Below are positions 1 through 7,733 of a stretch of 64,000 nt of DNA, piece by piece. Every line of letters starts with the position of its first letter. Positions within the stretch are counted from its first letter, which is position 1. Location: positions 1 to 64,000 of the forward strand of contig CAAGEB010000007.1 of the NCBI GenBank assembly GCA_900768705.1, given 5' to 3'. The notes under the pieces are model-generated. The model was not told the DNA's origin and made no database searches. It saw nothing but the letters and a program-made list of their open reading frames with translations. The translations under genes and the position numbers were made by a program. The DNA comes from Oscillospiraceae bacterium. GTDB lineage: Bacteria > Bacillota > Clostridia > Oscillospirales > Ruminococcaceae.

Positions 1-39
1 CCCTCCCTCAAGGGAGGGGAACTAGAGGGGTACAGCCTG

Positions 40-115
40 TTGCCCTTTGTTGCGGCGCATCCGTGCGCCGCTTTTGGGGCAACTGCGCAAACATCCTGTT
101 TGCGCCCCTGCGCCC
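40..115 (-). repeat. Inverted fragment of the interspersed repeat family
   Basis: The stretch around 78-103 reads, on the minus strand, GCAAACAGGATGTTTGCGCA. It closely matches the right end of the copy at 55877-55903 (GCAAACAGGATGTTAGCGCA). So a piece of the interspersed repeat lies here in the opposite orientation to the copy that follows at 306. No credible gene lies in bases 1-401; short ORFs there are repeat-derived. Confidence 0.55.
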
Positions 116-192
116 GCTTGTGGGGGCTTTGCCCCCACGCCCCCAAACAGGTGAAATCAAGCCCTCTGTACAGACCGGAATTTGCTTTTCGT

Positions 193-214
193 TTCCTTTT
201 GACTTCAAAAGGAA
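193..214. repeat. CTTCCTTTTG hairpin associated with the repeat family
   Basis: TTCCTTTTGA, two bases, then TCAAAAGGAA form a perfect 10-bp inverted repeat. Related hairpins occur at 2254-2278 and 11226-11254. Each time the hairpin lies upstream of a copy of the TTGGGAATTGTCAGC repeat, so the two belong to one composite element. Confidence 0.7.
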
Positions 215-221
215 GCGGGGT

Positions 222-276
222 GCAGGGGGCGTTAGCCCCCGCATTCTCCCCCTTCCCCCTCGGGGGAAGGGGGCAA
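222..276 (+). repeat. GC-rich repeat module, inverted partner at 2537-2587
   Basis: This C/G-homopolymer-rich stretch is nearly the reverse complement of 2537-2587. Shared pieces are GGGGGCGTTAGCCCCC and CCCCCTTCCCCCTCGG, with their complements downstream. The two modules flank the tcdA/antiporter gene pair in opposite orientation. Confidence 0.7.
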
Positions 277-305
277 GGGGGTTAGGGGCTTAGAAAAGAA
301 CAATC

Positions 306-385
306 TTATTACCTTACAGGCACGGACTAATCCGCATTGCAATGTGCCGTTGGGAATTGTCAGCAGTGCAAACAAGATGTTATAT
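306..385 (+). repeat. Interspersed intergenic repeat, copy 1
   Basis: It carries the family signature: TTATTACCTTACAG, then about 20 variable bases, ATTGCAATGTGCCG, TTGGGAATTGTCAGC and GCAAACA. The same order recurs near 2286, 2461, 11266, partly at 35521, and near 55832. The repeat ends just before the ribosome binding site of the next gene, so an ATG inside it (342) is not the gene start. Confidence 0.85.
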
Positions 386-401
386 TATTAGGAGCGTTGT
401 T

Positions 402-1100
402 TTGAACGAAGATATTTTTTCAAGATCCCGCCGACTGATGGGCGATACCGCCCTTCGGCGGCTCTTCAATTCCCATGTGGCGGTTTTCGGCATAGGCGGC
501 GTTGGCGGAACTGCGGCGGAGGCGATTGTCCGCAGCGGTATCGGTGCGCTGGATATTGTTGACGGGGACGAGGTTGCGCCCTCCAACATCAACCGTCAGA
601 TTATAGCTTTACACAGCACAGTCGGTATGCCGAAAACAGAAGCCGCCGAAAGGCGTTTTCTTGACATCAATCCAAATCTGCGTTTAAAGAAATTTCAGTT
701 GAGATTATCCGAGGAAACAGCGGGGGAGTTTGATTTTTCGGAATACGATTATGTGGTTGACGCTGTGGATGATGTTCGTGCAAAGGTGCTTCTTGCCTTG
801 AAATGCAAGGAGAGCGGAACGCCGCTTATCAGCTCAATGGGTGCGGGAAACAAAGTCGATCCCACTAAATTCCGTGTGGCTGATATTTACGAAACCTCGG
901 TGTGTCCTCTGGCACGGGTAATGCGACATGAGCTTCGCAAAAAGGGAATTGAGGGTCTGAAAGTCGTGTATTCCACGGAGCTGCCCACTATTCCTCCGAA
1001 GGACGGGGAAAGGGTAGTTCCCGCAAGCTGCGCCTTTGTTCCCACTGCGGCGGGATTGATTATTGCGGGAGAGGTTGTAAGGGAGCTGGCGGGGATATGA
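402..1100 (+). CDS. tcdA: tRNA threonylcarbamoyladenosine dehydratase (TcdA/CsdL-like E1 enzyme)
   Basis: This is a ThiF/E1-superfamily adenylating enzyme. The family member TcdA uses ATP to cyclise t6A37 of ANN-decoding tRNAs to ct6A. Seen: an N-terminal helix (RSRRLMGDTALRRL), the nucleotide-binding loop VFGIGGVGGTAAEA near residues 28-41, DGDEVAPSNINRQ, and the conserved C-terminal VVPASCAFVPTAAG. I place the start at the TTG at 402: GGAG lies 7 bases upstream, while the in-frame ATG at 342 lies inside an intergenic repeat and would add 20 unrelated residues. That gives 232 aa, close to family length. The last four bases overlap the next start (ATGA), so it is probably co-translated with the antiporter. 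Assignment to TcdA rather than another ThiF-like protein rests on length and motifs. Confidence 0.85.
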   Translation: MNEDIFSRSRRLMGDTALRRLFNSHVAVFGIGGVGGTAAEAIVRSGIGALDIVDGDEVAPSNINRQIIALHSTVGMPKTEAAERRFLDINPNLRLKKFQLRLSEETAGEFDFSEYDYVVDAVDDVRAKVLLALKCKESGTPLISSMGAGNKVDPTKFRVADIYETSVCPLARVMRHELRKKGIEGLKVVYSTELPTIPPKDGERVVPASCAFVPTAAGLIIAGEVVRELAGI

Positions 1101-2128
1101 AGAAATATTTAAAACACATCATATACGGTGTTCTGCTTACTTTTGCAGTGCTGACGGGATTTTTAATTGCATTGCCGCAGTCGGTGATTATCAGCGTTGC
1201 AATGCTGCTGGCAGGATTTTTCCTGCTGATAAAAGGAGCGGATTATTTCGTTGACGGAAGTTGTTCTCTGGCGAAAAAGCTGAAAATCCCATCGCTGATA
1301 GTGGGACTTACCATAGTTGCAATGGGAACCAGCGCACCGGAGTTGGCAGTAAGTATTTCTGCCGCAGCCACCGGTTCAAATTCCATGGCGGTTAGCAATG
1401 TGGTGGGGTCAAATCTTTTCAATCTTATGCTGGCTCTGGGAGTTTGCGCCGCAATTAAGCCGATTGTTACCAATGACAGCGTGGCAAAGCGGGATTATCC
1501 CATTTCCGCAGCTGCGGCGGTGTTGTTCTGCGTTTTTATACTTGACGGAGAACTGAACAGGATTGAAGCCGGGATACTGCTAGCGGGGCTTGCGGCGTAT
1601 ATCTTCGTTTCCATAAGAACCGCAATGAAAGGGAAAGCCAAAGCTGCCCCCGAGGAACAGCCCGTGAAATTTTTGCCGCTGAAATGTGCGCTTTTTATGG
1701 TAGGCGGAATCGGCGGAATAGTGCTTGGCGGAAATCTGGTTGTGGATAATGCAAAATTCATTGCTGTGCAGGCGGGTATGAGCGAAACGCTGGCGGGACT
1801 TACCATTTGTGCGGTGGGAACCAGCCTGCCCGAGTTTGTAACTTCGATAACCGCCGCAAGAAGAGGCGAAAACGATATGGCGGTGGGAAATATAGTCGGC
1901 TCGAATATTTTCAATGTTCTGTGCATACTGGGAGTTTCGGGAATAATCACACCGATTGGTGTGGACGGTACGGCGATTATCGACTGCCTGATACTGGTAG
2001 GAGTTACAATTGTGTCATATATCTGGTATCTTACGGGGAAGAAGATGTCCCGTGCGGAGGGAATAACGCTGAGTTCGCTGTATGCGGTGTATATGGGGTA
2101 TATCGTTGTGAGAAATTATATGGGGTGA
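1097..2128 (+). CDS. Calcium/sodium:cation antiporter (CaCA family, YrbG-like)
   Basis: A 343-aa membrane protein of the Ca2+:cation antiporter superfamily, which exchanges Ca2+ (or K+) for Na+ or H+ across the plasma membrane. The two inverted alpha-repeats that form the ion path are plain: GTSAPELAVS at residues 77-86 with NVVGSNLFN after it, and GTSLPEFVTS at 241-250 with NIVGSNIFN. About ten hydrophobic segments are visible. A short charged loop (KGKAKAAPEEQ) separates the halves. The ATG overlaps the end of tcdA by four bases, indicating translational coupling, although no functional link is obvious. Substrate cannot be read from sequence. The 3-prime flank (2129-2594) is repeat DNA, and I see no clear terminator. 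Confidence 0.9.
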   Translation: MKKYLKHIIYGVLLTFAVLTGFLIALPQSVIISVAMLLAGFFLLIKGADYFVDGSCSLAKKLKIPSLIVGLTIVAMGTSAPELAVSISAAATGSNSMAVSNVVGSNLFNLMLALGVCAAIKPIVTNDSVAKRDYPISAAAAVLFCVFILDGELNRIEAGILLAGLAAYIFVSIRTAMKGKAKAAPEEQPVKFLPLKCALFMVGGIGGIVLGGNLVVDNAKFIAVQAGMSETLAGLTICAVGTSLPEFVTSITAARRGENDMAVGNIVGSNIFNVLCILGVSGIITPIGVDGTAIIDCLILVGVTIVSYIWYLTGKKMSRAEGITLSSLYAVYMGYIVVRNYMG

Positions 2129-2253
2129 TATTACCGAAGAAATAGGTATGTACAGACCGGTGGGGTAAAGGGTACGGAGTATCATTACATTACAGGCGTG
2201 GGCTTTTACTGTTCAAAAGTCTTATTTTTTACGATTGCTTTCTTATCGCCACA

Positions 2254-2278
2254 CCCTTTTGGAAGCCAAAAGGAAGCG
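2254..2278. repeat. CTTTTGG-aag-CCAAAAG hairpin of the composite repeat
   Basis: A 7-bp inverted repeat with a 3-base loop, followed by GGAAGCG. It is the shortened counterpart of the 13-bp hairpin at 11226-11254 and precedes repeat copy 2 by under 10 bases. Confidence 0.65.
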
Positions 2279-2285
2279 AAAAACC

Positions 2286-2380
2286 AATTCCGGTCTGTAC
2301 AAACTTATTACCTTACAGTCGAAATGTAATCCTCGTTGCAGAGTACCGTTGGGAATTGTCAGCAGTACAAACAGACTGTC
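2286..2380 (+). repeat. Interspersed intergenic repeat, copy 2
   Basis: Contains TTCCGGTCTGTAC, CTTATTACCTTACAG, TTGCAGAGTACCG, TTGGGAATTGTCAGC and ACAAACAGACTGT in the family order. It lies in the gene-free stretch 2129-2652. Confidence 0.85.
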
Positions 2381-2460
2381 CCTTTGTTACGGGGGTTCGG
2401 GGGCAAAGCCCCCGACCGGGTCAAGGGTACGGAGTATCCCTCTATCTTTGTTTGAAAATC

Positions 2461-2540
2461 ACAATCTTATTTCCTTACAGTCGAAACACAATCCACATTG
2501 CAATATATCGTTGGGAATTGTCAGCGGCGTCACGCCGCCC
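2461..2540 (+). repeat. Interspersed intergenic repeat, copy 3
   Basis: A second copy in the same intergenic region: CTTATTTCCTTACAG, CCACATTGCAATATATCG and TTGGGAATTGTCAGCGGCG. It ends in GTCACGCCGCC, as copy 4 does (11342-11352). Confidence 0.85.
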
Positions 2541-2587
2541 CCCTTCCCCCTCGGTGGAAGGGGGAGAATGCGGGGGCTAACGCCGCT
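2537..2587 (-). repeat. GC-rich repeat module, inverted partner of 222-276
   Basis: Reads as the near reverse complement of 222-276 (GAATGCGGGGGCTAACGCC here, its complement there). It sits between repeat copy 3 and the promoter of the MATE gene. Confidence 0.7.
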
Positions 2588-2594
2588 GTCATTA

Positions 2595-2623
2595 TTGACA
2601 TTACCCGTAAATTGTACTATAAT
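2595..2623 (+). promoter_or_regulatory. SigA promoter of the MATE gene
   Basis: TTGACA at 2595-2600 and TATAAT at 2618-2623 match consensus exactly, with a 17-bp spacer. The gene starts 29 bases downstream. Confidence 0.85.
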
Positions 2624-2652
2624 AGAAAAGGATAAATTACGAGGTGATGTGT

Positions 2653-4014
2653 ATGAACAAGGATCTGACTGTGGGCAAGCCCTCCGAGGTATTGTGGCGG
2701 TTTTGTCTGCCGCTGTTCGGCAGCGTAATATTCCAGCAGCTGTATAATATCGCCGACAGCTTTGTGGCAGGGCGGTTTATCGGAGAAAACGCCCTTGCGG
2801 CAGTGGGAAACAGCTACGAGATAACCCTGATTTTTCTCGCCTTTGCATTCGGCTGCAATATAGGCTGTTCGGTGATTGTTTCCCGCTTCTTCGGTGCAAA
2901 GGATTACGGCAGAATGAAAACCGCCGTTTATACAACCTTTATAGCGGGCGGTGGACTTTGCGTACTGCTTATGGCGGGGGGCTATATTTTCGGAGAAAGC
3001 CTGCTGAAGCTGATTGAAACACCCGAGAATATTTTTGCCGATTCCGAACTGTATCTGAATATCTATGTGGCAGGTCTGCCCTTTGTATTTTTCTATAACA
3101 TATCCACAGGTATTTTTTCCGCACTGGGGGATTCCAGAACGCCCTTTGTTTTTCTGGCGATATCCTCGGTGTCAAATATTGCGGCGGATATTCTTTTTGT
3201 AAAGGTTTTCGGAATGGGAGTTCCGGGGGTTGCTTGGGCGACCTTTATATGTCAGGGAATAAGCTGTGTTCTGGCGGTTATGTTTGTGATAAAGCGGCTT
3301 CACGAAATTAAAACCGATGAGAAAACCGTGTTTTTTTCTTTGAGCATACTGGGTCAGATTTCGCAGATTGCCATACCAAGCATACTTCAGCAAAGCTTTA
3401 TTTCCGTGGGAAATATTGTGATTCAGAGCATAATAAATTCCTTTGGTTCGGGAGTTATTGCGGGGTATTCCTCGGCGGTGAAGCTGAATAATCTGGCGAT
3501 TACCTCCCTTACCACCATCGGCAACGGCATTTCCAACTTTACCTCCCAGAACATCGGAGCGGGAAAGCAGGACAGAATAAAGCCCGGGTTCAAAGCCGGG
3601 CTGAAAATGGTATGGCTTATCTGTCTGCCGCTGGTGCTGCTGTATCTTTTTGCGGGAAGATATCTTGTGTATTTTTTCATGGACGAGCCATCGGAACAGG
3701 CATTGGAAACAGGCGTTCGGTTTTTGCGTATAGTATCGCCATTCTATTTTGTGATAGCCGCAAAGCTGGTTGCGGACGGTGTTCTGCGGGGAGCGGGGGC
3801 AATGGGTAAATTTATGGCAGCCACCTTTACGGATCTGGTGCTGAGAGTGGTTCTTGCCTATGTGCTTTCCGGAATACTGGGATCGGTGGGAATATGGCTT
3901 GCGTGGCCCTTTGGCTGGACGATTGCAATGGTGCTTTCGGTTATTTTTTATCGTACCGTCAGCCGGAACAAGGCTCCGGTCAGTCGGGACAGCCGGGAAA
4001 ATCAACGGCAATGA
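2653..4014 (+). CDS. MATE family efflux transporter
   Basis: A 453-aa multidrug and toxin extrusion protein, which exports cationic compounds using a Na+ or H+ gradient. The N-terminus (GKPSEVLWRFCLPLFGSVIF, then QQLYNIADSFVAGRFIG) is the usual MATE opening. About twelve membrane segments in two six-helix halves follow, the second starting near IGQISQIAIPS. I use the ATG at 2653, which has GAGGTG 6 bases upstream; the GTG/ATG at 2644-2649 overlap that ribosome binding site. A consensus promoter lies just upstream, so the gene is probably a single-gene unit. Its 3-prime end overlaps the opposing YolD-like gene by 35 bases. The substrate is unknown. Confidence 0.92.
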   Translation: MNKDLTVGKPSEVLWRFCLPLFGSVIFQQLYNIADSFVAGRFIGENALAAVGNSYEITLIFLAFAFGCNIGCSVIVSRFFGAKDYGRMKTAVYTTFIAGGGLCVLLMAGGYIFGESLLKLIETPENIFADSELYLNIYVAGLPFVFFYNISTGIFSALGDSRTPFVFLAISSVSNIAADILFVKVFGMGVPGVAWATFICQGISCVLAVMFVIKRLHEIKTDEKTVFFSLSILGQISQIAIPSILQQSFISVGNIVIQSIINSFGSGVIAGYSSAVKLNNLAITSLTTIGNGISNFTSQNIGAGKQDRIKPGFKAGLKMVWLICLPLVLLYLFAGRYLVYFFMDEPSEQALETGVRFLRIVSPFYFVIAAKLVADGVLRGAGAMGKFMAATFTDLVLRVVLAYVLSGILGSVGIWLAWPFGWTIAMVLSVIFYRTVSRNKAPVSRDSRENQRQ

Positions 4015-4390
4015 TGTCGTCTATGGGAATACGGCTTTTGTCCCGCATTATAATTACCCGTTCAAATCGGTCTATTTCCCTGACGGAACAGTTTTTTGTT
4101 ATATATTCTCCGCCTTTTTTGGATTTATCAGGGAGAAAATAGGTTATGGACGCCTCTCCGGGCTTGTCGCAAAGCAGTTTCAGCTTGCGGTCAAGCCCGG
4201 CTTTTTCGTCTTCGGAAAGTTCGATTCTGTCGCAGGTAAGACGGGCGGTTTCCCGTATTGCGTCCTCATATCCCGAAAGAGCCGCAAAGGAAGAAAACTG
4301 TGCGGCACGGTTCAGCCGTGTCATTCTGCCTCGGCGGGGAAATTCCGGTCGGGGCAGGTTGATTATATCGTCATAATTATCTTCGTACAT
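3980..4390 (-). CDS. YolD-like protein, partner of the Y-family polymerase
   Basis: A 136-aa protein with the YolD-like signature MTRLNRAAQFSSFAALSGYE near residues 23-42. YolD-like proteins are encoded next to UmuC/DinB-type polymerases in many Firmicutes and are thought to assist or regulate them; the mechanism is not settled. Here the ATG (4388-4390) follows the polymerase stop by 10 bases, and its AGGAG (4396-4400) lies between the two genes, so they form a tight operon. The C-terminal half (VREIDRFERVIIMRDKSRIP) looks like a small beta-rich domain. The end overlaps the convergent MATE gene. Confidence 0.8.
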   Translation of the reverse strand: MYEDNYDDIINLPRPEFPRRGRMTRLNRAAQFSSFAALSGYEDAIRETARLTCDRIELSEDEKAGLDRKLKLLCDKPGEASITYFLPDKSKKGGEYITKNCSVREIDRFERVIIMRDKSRIPIDDIIAVDFPGCPD

Positions 4391-4400
4391 AATTGCTCCT

Positions 4401-5888
4401 TTATGCCCGATGACCGCCTATCTGTCCGTTTCTTTGTATGGCGGTTGCGCCCTCCTCCAGATTCATACCTCTGATAAGAGCGTTTTTCCCGAAACGGCGG
4501 CGTATTTTCAGAACCGCCCTCATCATATTCTTTTCACGGATTTCTTTTTCATCGGGTTGATTTTCCGCCTCTCCGAAAAGAGTGGGCTGAAGTGAGGCTT
4601 CTTCTATGACTGCGCTGTCGGGAATAACATCATTGGCGGTGATATTTATTTTTCGTATCAGGAGCTGTTTGTCGGCAATGCGTCGGAACAGCTCATCGGC
4701 GGTATCCGATATAATTCGTTCCGAAGAGGTGTGCCTGCCGATATTCTCCGAACCGTGGGCGCTTTTCGGAACGGCTCTGCCGTACATATCGGCGGTGATT
4801 TCCCCGTGATAATACTGACGGAGGCTGGGGTCTGCAAGGCTTTCTGCGTCATATCCGATATGAAGTACAAGCTGATTTGTGTTTAAGCCCTTGTCCGCCA
4901 GCTCCAGAGCCAGCATATCCGACATTTCACGGACAATAAGCCGTGCTTTTTCGTAATTATACGGCTGTTGGAGAACCTGTCCGCTGCTTATGCTGTTGGA
5001 GGAGGGCTTGTAGGCTTTTATGTCCGCAATGGTGCAGGGTTCGCAGCCCCAGGCGTGGTCAATCAGCAGCTCCGCATTAACTCCGAAAAGCCTGTACAGC
5101 TTATCGGAACAGGTGAGGGAATACCGTGCAATATCTCCCATTGTGAACAAACCTATGGATTCCAGTTTTTTCGCATAGCCTCTGCCCAGTCTCCAGAAAT
5201 CGGTGAGCGGCTGATGCTTCCACAGAAGTTCCCGATAGGATTTTTCGTCCAGCTGAGCAATGCGTACTCCGTCCTTGTCGGCGGGAATATGCTTTGCCAC
5301 AATATCCATAGCCACCTTGCACAGGTAGAGATTTGTTCCTATTCCGGCAGTGGCGGTAATCCCCGTGCTGCGGAGAACATCGCGGATTATTGTGACGGCA
5401 AGCTCCCTCGGGGTTTGTTTGTAAGCGGCAAGATAATTTGTTACATCAATAAAAACCTCGTCTATGGAATATACATGAATATCCTCGGGTGCGGCGTATT
5501 TGAGATAAATACCGAAAATCCGTGTGCTGTATTCCATATAGAGAGCCATACGGGGCGGGGCGATGATGTAGGAAAGGGCAAGAGCGGGGTTTGCTTTAAG
5601 CTCCGCTCCCGAAAAGGCTTTTCCCGTGAGGTTTTGTCCCGGAGCGAATATACGCCGTTCTTCGTTCACATCGCCTACCTTCTGAACCACCTCAAACAGC
5701 CGGGGACGACCGGGAATACCGAAGCTTTTCAGCGACGGGGAAACCGCCAGACAGATTGTTTTGTCCGTGCGTGATTCGTCTGCCACCACCAGATTGGCGT
5801 CCAGCGGATCCAGATTCCGCTCAACGCACTCCACGGAAGCATAGAAGCTTTTCAGATCGATTGCAATGTAGGTGCGGTTTTCTTCCAT
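4401..5888 (-). CDS. Y-family translesion DNA polymerase (DinB/UmuC type)
   Basis: A 495-aa error-prone polymerase for lesion bypass. Seen: the first catalytic Asp in IAIDLKSFYASVE (Asp11) and the catalytic pair in YSIDEVFIDV (Asp143, Glu144). Next come helix-hairpin-helix-like DFWRLGRGYAKKLESIG and a little-finger region with SNSISSGQVLQQPYNYEKA. The length and this last motif resemble the UmuC-like subgroup of Firmicutes (UvrX/YqjW type) rather than short DinB. The start is the ATG at 5888, with AGGAG (5898-5902) nine bases upstream; the in-frame ATG at 5897 abuts the ribosome binding site. A promoter lies at 5922-5950. I looked for a GAAC-N4-GTTC LexA box and did not find a convincing one. 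A YolD-like gene follows in the same operon. Confidence 0.9.
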   Translation of the reverse strand: MEENRTYIAIDLKSFYASVECVERNLDPLDANLVVADESRTDKTICLAVSPSLKSFGIPGRPRLFEVVQKVGDVNEERRIFAPGQNLTGKAFSGAELKANPALALSYIIAPPRMALYMEYSTRIFGIYLKYAAPEDIHVYSIDEVFIDVTNYLAAYKQTPRELAVTIIRDVLRSTGITATAGIGTNLYLCKVAMDIVAKHIPADKDGVRIAQLDEKSYRELLWKHQPLTDFWRLGRGYAKKLESIGLFTMGDIARYSLTCSDKLYRLFGVNAELLIDHAWGCEPCTIADIKAYKPSSNSISSGQVLQQPYNYEKARLIVREMSDMLALELADKGLNTNQLVLHIGYDAESLADPSLRQYYHGEITADMYGRAVPKSAHGSENIGRHTSSERIISDTADELFRRIADKQLLIRKINITANDVIPDSAVIEEASLQPTLFGEAENQPDEKEIREKNMMRAVLKIRRRFGKNALIRGMNLEEGATAIQRNGQIGGHRA

Positions 5889-5921
5889 TCCGGTCATCTC
5901 CTGTTCATATTTTCTTGTTTT

Positions 5922-5950
5922 ATTATAACACATGAACATTTAAAAGTCAA
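5922..5950 (-). promoter_or_regulatory. SigA promoter of the polymerase/YolD operon
   Basis: On the minus strand, TTGACT (5945-5950) and TATAAT (5922-5927) are spaced by 17 bp. The 90 bases between this and the SPFH promoter hold only the two divergent control regions. Confidence 0.75.
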
Positions 5951-5996
5951 TAGAAAATTCATTATTTTTCATACAGATGAAATTTTTAAAAATGTA

Positions 5997-6025
5997 TTGA
6001 CAAAAATTACGGAGAGTGGTATAAT
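5997..6025 (+). promoter_or_regulatory. Consensus SigA promoter of the SPFH operon
   Basis: TTGACA (5997-6002), a 17-bp spacer and TATAAT (6020-6025) match consensus exactly. Transcription should start near 6032, placing the palindrome at 6034-6050 at the very 5-prime end of the transcript. Confidence 0.88.
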
Positions 6026-6033
6026 ATGTTCAA

Positions 6034-6050
6034 GATATCAAATTGATATC
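6034..6050. promoter_or_regulatory. 17-bp perfect palindrome at the start point, likely operator
   Basis: GATATCAAATTGATATC is a perfect 8-bp inverted repeat around one central base. It begins about two bases after the expected start point. That is a classic repressor site position; the RHH protein encoded in this operon is one candidate binder (inference). Confidence 0.6.
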
Positions 6051-6100
6051 ATTTATACAAAGCTTTTCAGCAGATGAATTCATAATGAAGAGGTATTCTT

Positions 6101-7030
6101 ATGAGCAGTGTTCAGGCAGAAAAAGAGGCATACAACTATAATTACGAGGAAAAGATAATGAAGGCACCGAGTGGCTGGGCGGTGCTGTTCCTGACCGTGC
6201 TGCTGTATCTTGCGGCACTGGGTATGACAATATGGGGCGGATGTATAGCAGACAGCGGCTATGACGGCGGATTCGGCGGGTTTATACTGGTTGTGGGAAT
6301 AGTATGGCTGGCAATCGGCTGGTTTCCTTTTGTGGGACTGCGTGTAATCCGACCCAATGAAGCGGTGGTATTTACGCTTTTCGGAAAATATACAGGCTCT
6401 ATAAAGGACGAGGGATTTTTCTTTGTAAATCCTTTCTCCGGTGCAAAAAGGCTTTCCCTAAAAACTCTCACCCATAACAACGAGCGTCAGAAAATAAACG
6501 ACCTTTCCGGTAATCCCATCGAGGTGGGAATTGTGGTAACATGGCGTGTTTCCAATACCGCAAAGGCGGTGTTCAATGTGGATAACTACTATTCCTTCCT
6601 TTCCACTCAGGCGGATTCCACATTGCGTGATGTGGCAAGGTGCTATCCCTACGACAGCACCGATTCCGATGAGAAAACACTGCGGGGTTCATCAATGGAG
6701 GTCTGCGAAAAGCTGAAGGAAATGCTTCAGCAGAGAGTGGAAACCGCAGGTCTGGAAATTCTCGAAGCCAGAATTACCCACCTTGCATACGCTCCCGAAA
6801 TCGCTGCGGCAATGCTCCAGCGTCAGCAGGCAACCGCAATTATCGAAGCCCGCCAGAAGATAGTTGACGGAGCAGTGGGAATGGTGGAAATGGCATTGAA
6901 CAAGCTCTCCGAGAGCAATGTGGTAGAGCTTGACGACGAGCGCAAGGCGCAGATGGTCAGCAATCTGCTGGTTGTTCTCTGCGGCAACAAGGACGCTCAG
7001 CCGATAGTAAACAGCGGGTCAATCTATTAA
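6101..7030 (+). CDS. SPFH/Band 7 (prohibitin-like) membrane protein
   Basis: A 309-aa SPFH-domain protein. Two hydrophobic segments (about residues 27-46 and 57-80) anchor the N-terminus. The Band 7 domain follows (PFVGLRVIRPNEAVVFTLFG to about residue 240), with an Ala/Glu-rich helix (AAAMLQRQQATAIIEARQK) and a short tail. Such proteins oligomerise at membranes and scaffold microdomains or protease complexes. It is the first gene of a three-gene unit with an RHH protein and an SdpI-like protein, starting from a consensus promoter with a palindrome at the start point. A terminator at 7695 ends the unit. The specific role is unknown. Confidence 0.85.
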   Translation: MSSVQAEKEAYNYNYEEKIMKAPSGWAVLFLTVLLYLAALGMTIWGGCIADSGYDGGFGGFILVVGIVWLAIGWFPFVGLRVIRPNEAVVFTLFGKYTGSIKDEGFFFVNPFSGAKRLSLKTLTHNNERQKINDLSGNPIEVGIVVTWRVSNTAKAVFNVDNYYSFLSTQADSTLRDVARCYPYDSTDSDEKTLRGSSMEVCEKLKEMLQQRVETAGLEILEARITHLAYAPEIAAAMLQRQQATAIIEARQKIVDGAVGMVEMALNKLSESNVVELDDERKAQMVSNLLVVLCGNKDAQPIVNSGSIY

Positions 7031-7072
7031 TTCCATATCCGAATTTCCGGTAAACGAAAAGGAGGGCGCACA

Positions 7073-7255
7073 TTGGCAGAACCCAAGGAAGAAAAACAAA
7101 GCAAGAAGCAGGTGCCTCTGCGCCTTTCCGCTTCACTTTATGCGGAGCTTATGAAATGGGCGGAGGATGATTTTCGATCGGTGAACGGTCAGATAGAATA
7201 CCTGCTCACCGAATGTGTTAAATACCGTAAGAAAAAAGGAGATAAGCAGGAGTAG
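7073..7255 (+). CDS. Small ribbon-helix-helix (Arc-like) protein
   Basis: A 60-aa basic protein. QVPLRLSASLYAELMKWAED fits the beta-strand plus helix of the Arc/MetJ fold, and FRSVNGQIEYLLTECVKYRKK the second helix. Proteins of this type usually bind operator DNA as dimers. The start is TTG (7073), with GGAGGG six bases upstream. It sits 42 bases after the SPFH gene and 4 bases before the SdpI-like gene. It could autoregulate the operon through the palindrome at 6034 (inference). Confidence 0.75.
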   Translation: MAEPKEEKQSKKQVPLRLSASLYAELMKWAEDDFRSVNGQIEYLLTECVKYRKKKGDKQE

Positions 7256-7259
7256 CGAT

Positions 7260-7619
7260 ATGAAAATATTTACGCTTGTTTCGGCACTGTTAATCCCGAT
7301 TGTAATGATTGTTTCGGGTGGTATTTTTTGGAAAACCCCTCCTGCTCCCAATGGCTTTGCGGGATACCGCACAAGGCGTTCGCAAAGCTCGGAAAAGGTA
7401 TGGTATGCGGCGCAGAGTATCTGGGGCAAAATCTCGCTTTTTACAAACATTCCGCAGCTGGTTATATCCGCCGTTGCAATGGTATTGTGTATGAGAAGCG
7501 GTATGAGCGACGACGGTCTGGCAGATGTGATGATAACTCTTATTGTTGTGCAGACTATCGTTATTTTTGCGGATATCGCCGTTACGGAAAACAAGCTTAG
7601 GAGCATTACGGGGAAGTGA
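7260..7619 (+). CDS. SdpI/YhfL-family membrane protein
   Basis: A 119-aa protein with an N-terminal membrane helix, the family motif GYRTRRSQSSEKVWYAAQ (residues about 34-51) and two further hydrophobic helices. In Bacillus subtilis, SdpI confers immunity to the SdpC toxin and signals to a repressor; most homologues are uncharacterised. No toxin gene is visible nearby. The ATG at 7260 has AGGAG at 7248-7252 overlapping the previous stop region, so the two are translationally close. An upstream in-frame TTG (7215) would overlap the RHH gene and lacks a ribosome binding site. Confidence 0.8.
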   Translation: MKIFTLVSALLIPIVMIVSGGIFWKTPPAPNGFAGYRTRRSQSSEKVWYAAQSIWGKISLFTNIPQLVISAVAMVLCMRSGMSDDGLADVMITLIVVQTIVIFADIAVTENKLRSITGK

Positions 7620-7694
7620 ATATCCCCAATGGTGCATATTCCAAAAGTCATGGAAATGTTTGCTGAAAAACCGTCAAATTGAATACTGATGCAT

Positions 7695-7730
7695 GAGCCA
7701 TGAGCAAAAAGCTTGCGGCTCTTTTTTTTT
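7695..7730 (+). terminator. Terminator of the SPFH-RHH-SdpI operon
   Basis: GAGCC (7695-7699) pairs with GGCTC (7717-7721), followed by nine T residues. Four bases later the next promoter begins. Confidence 0.8.
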
Positions 7731-7733
7731 ACC

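Noticed and set aside
2235..2747. 170-codon plus-strand frame before the MATE gene
   Set aside because: It translates the interspersed repeats and runs over the MATE promoter and start.
3172..4011. 279-codon minus-strand frame inside the MATE gene
   Set aside because: Composition-driven shadow; the MATE protein reads through all family motifs.
5889..5996. LexA/SOS box before the Y-family polymerase
   Set aside because: GAAC and GTTC half-sites are present but not in the GAAC-N4-GTTC spacing.
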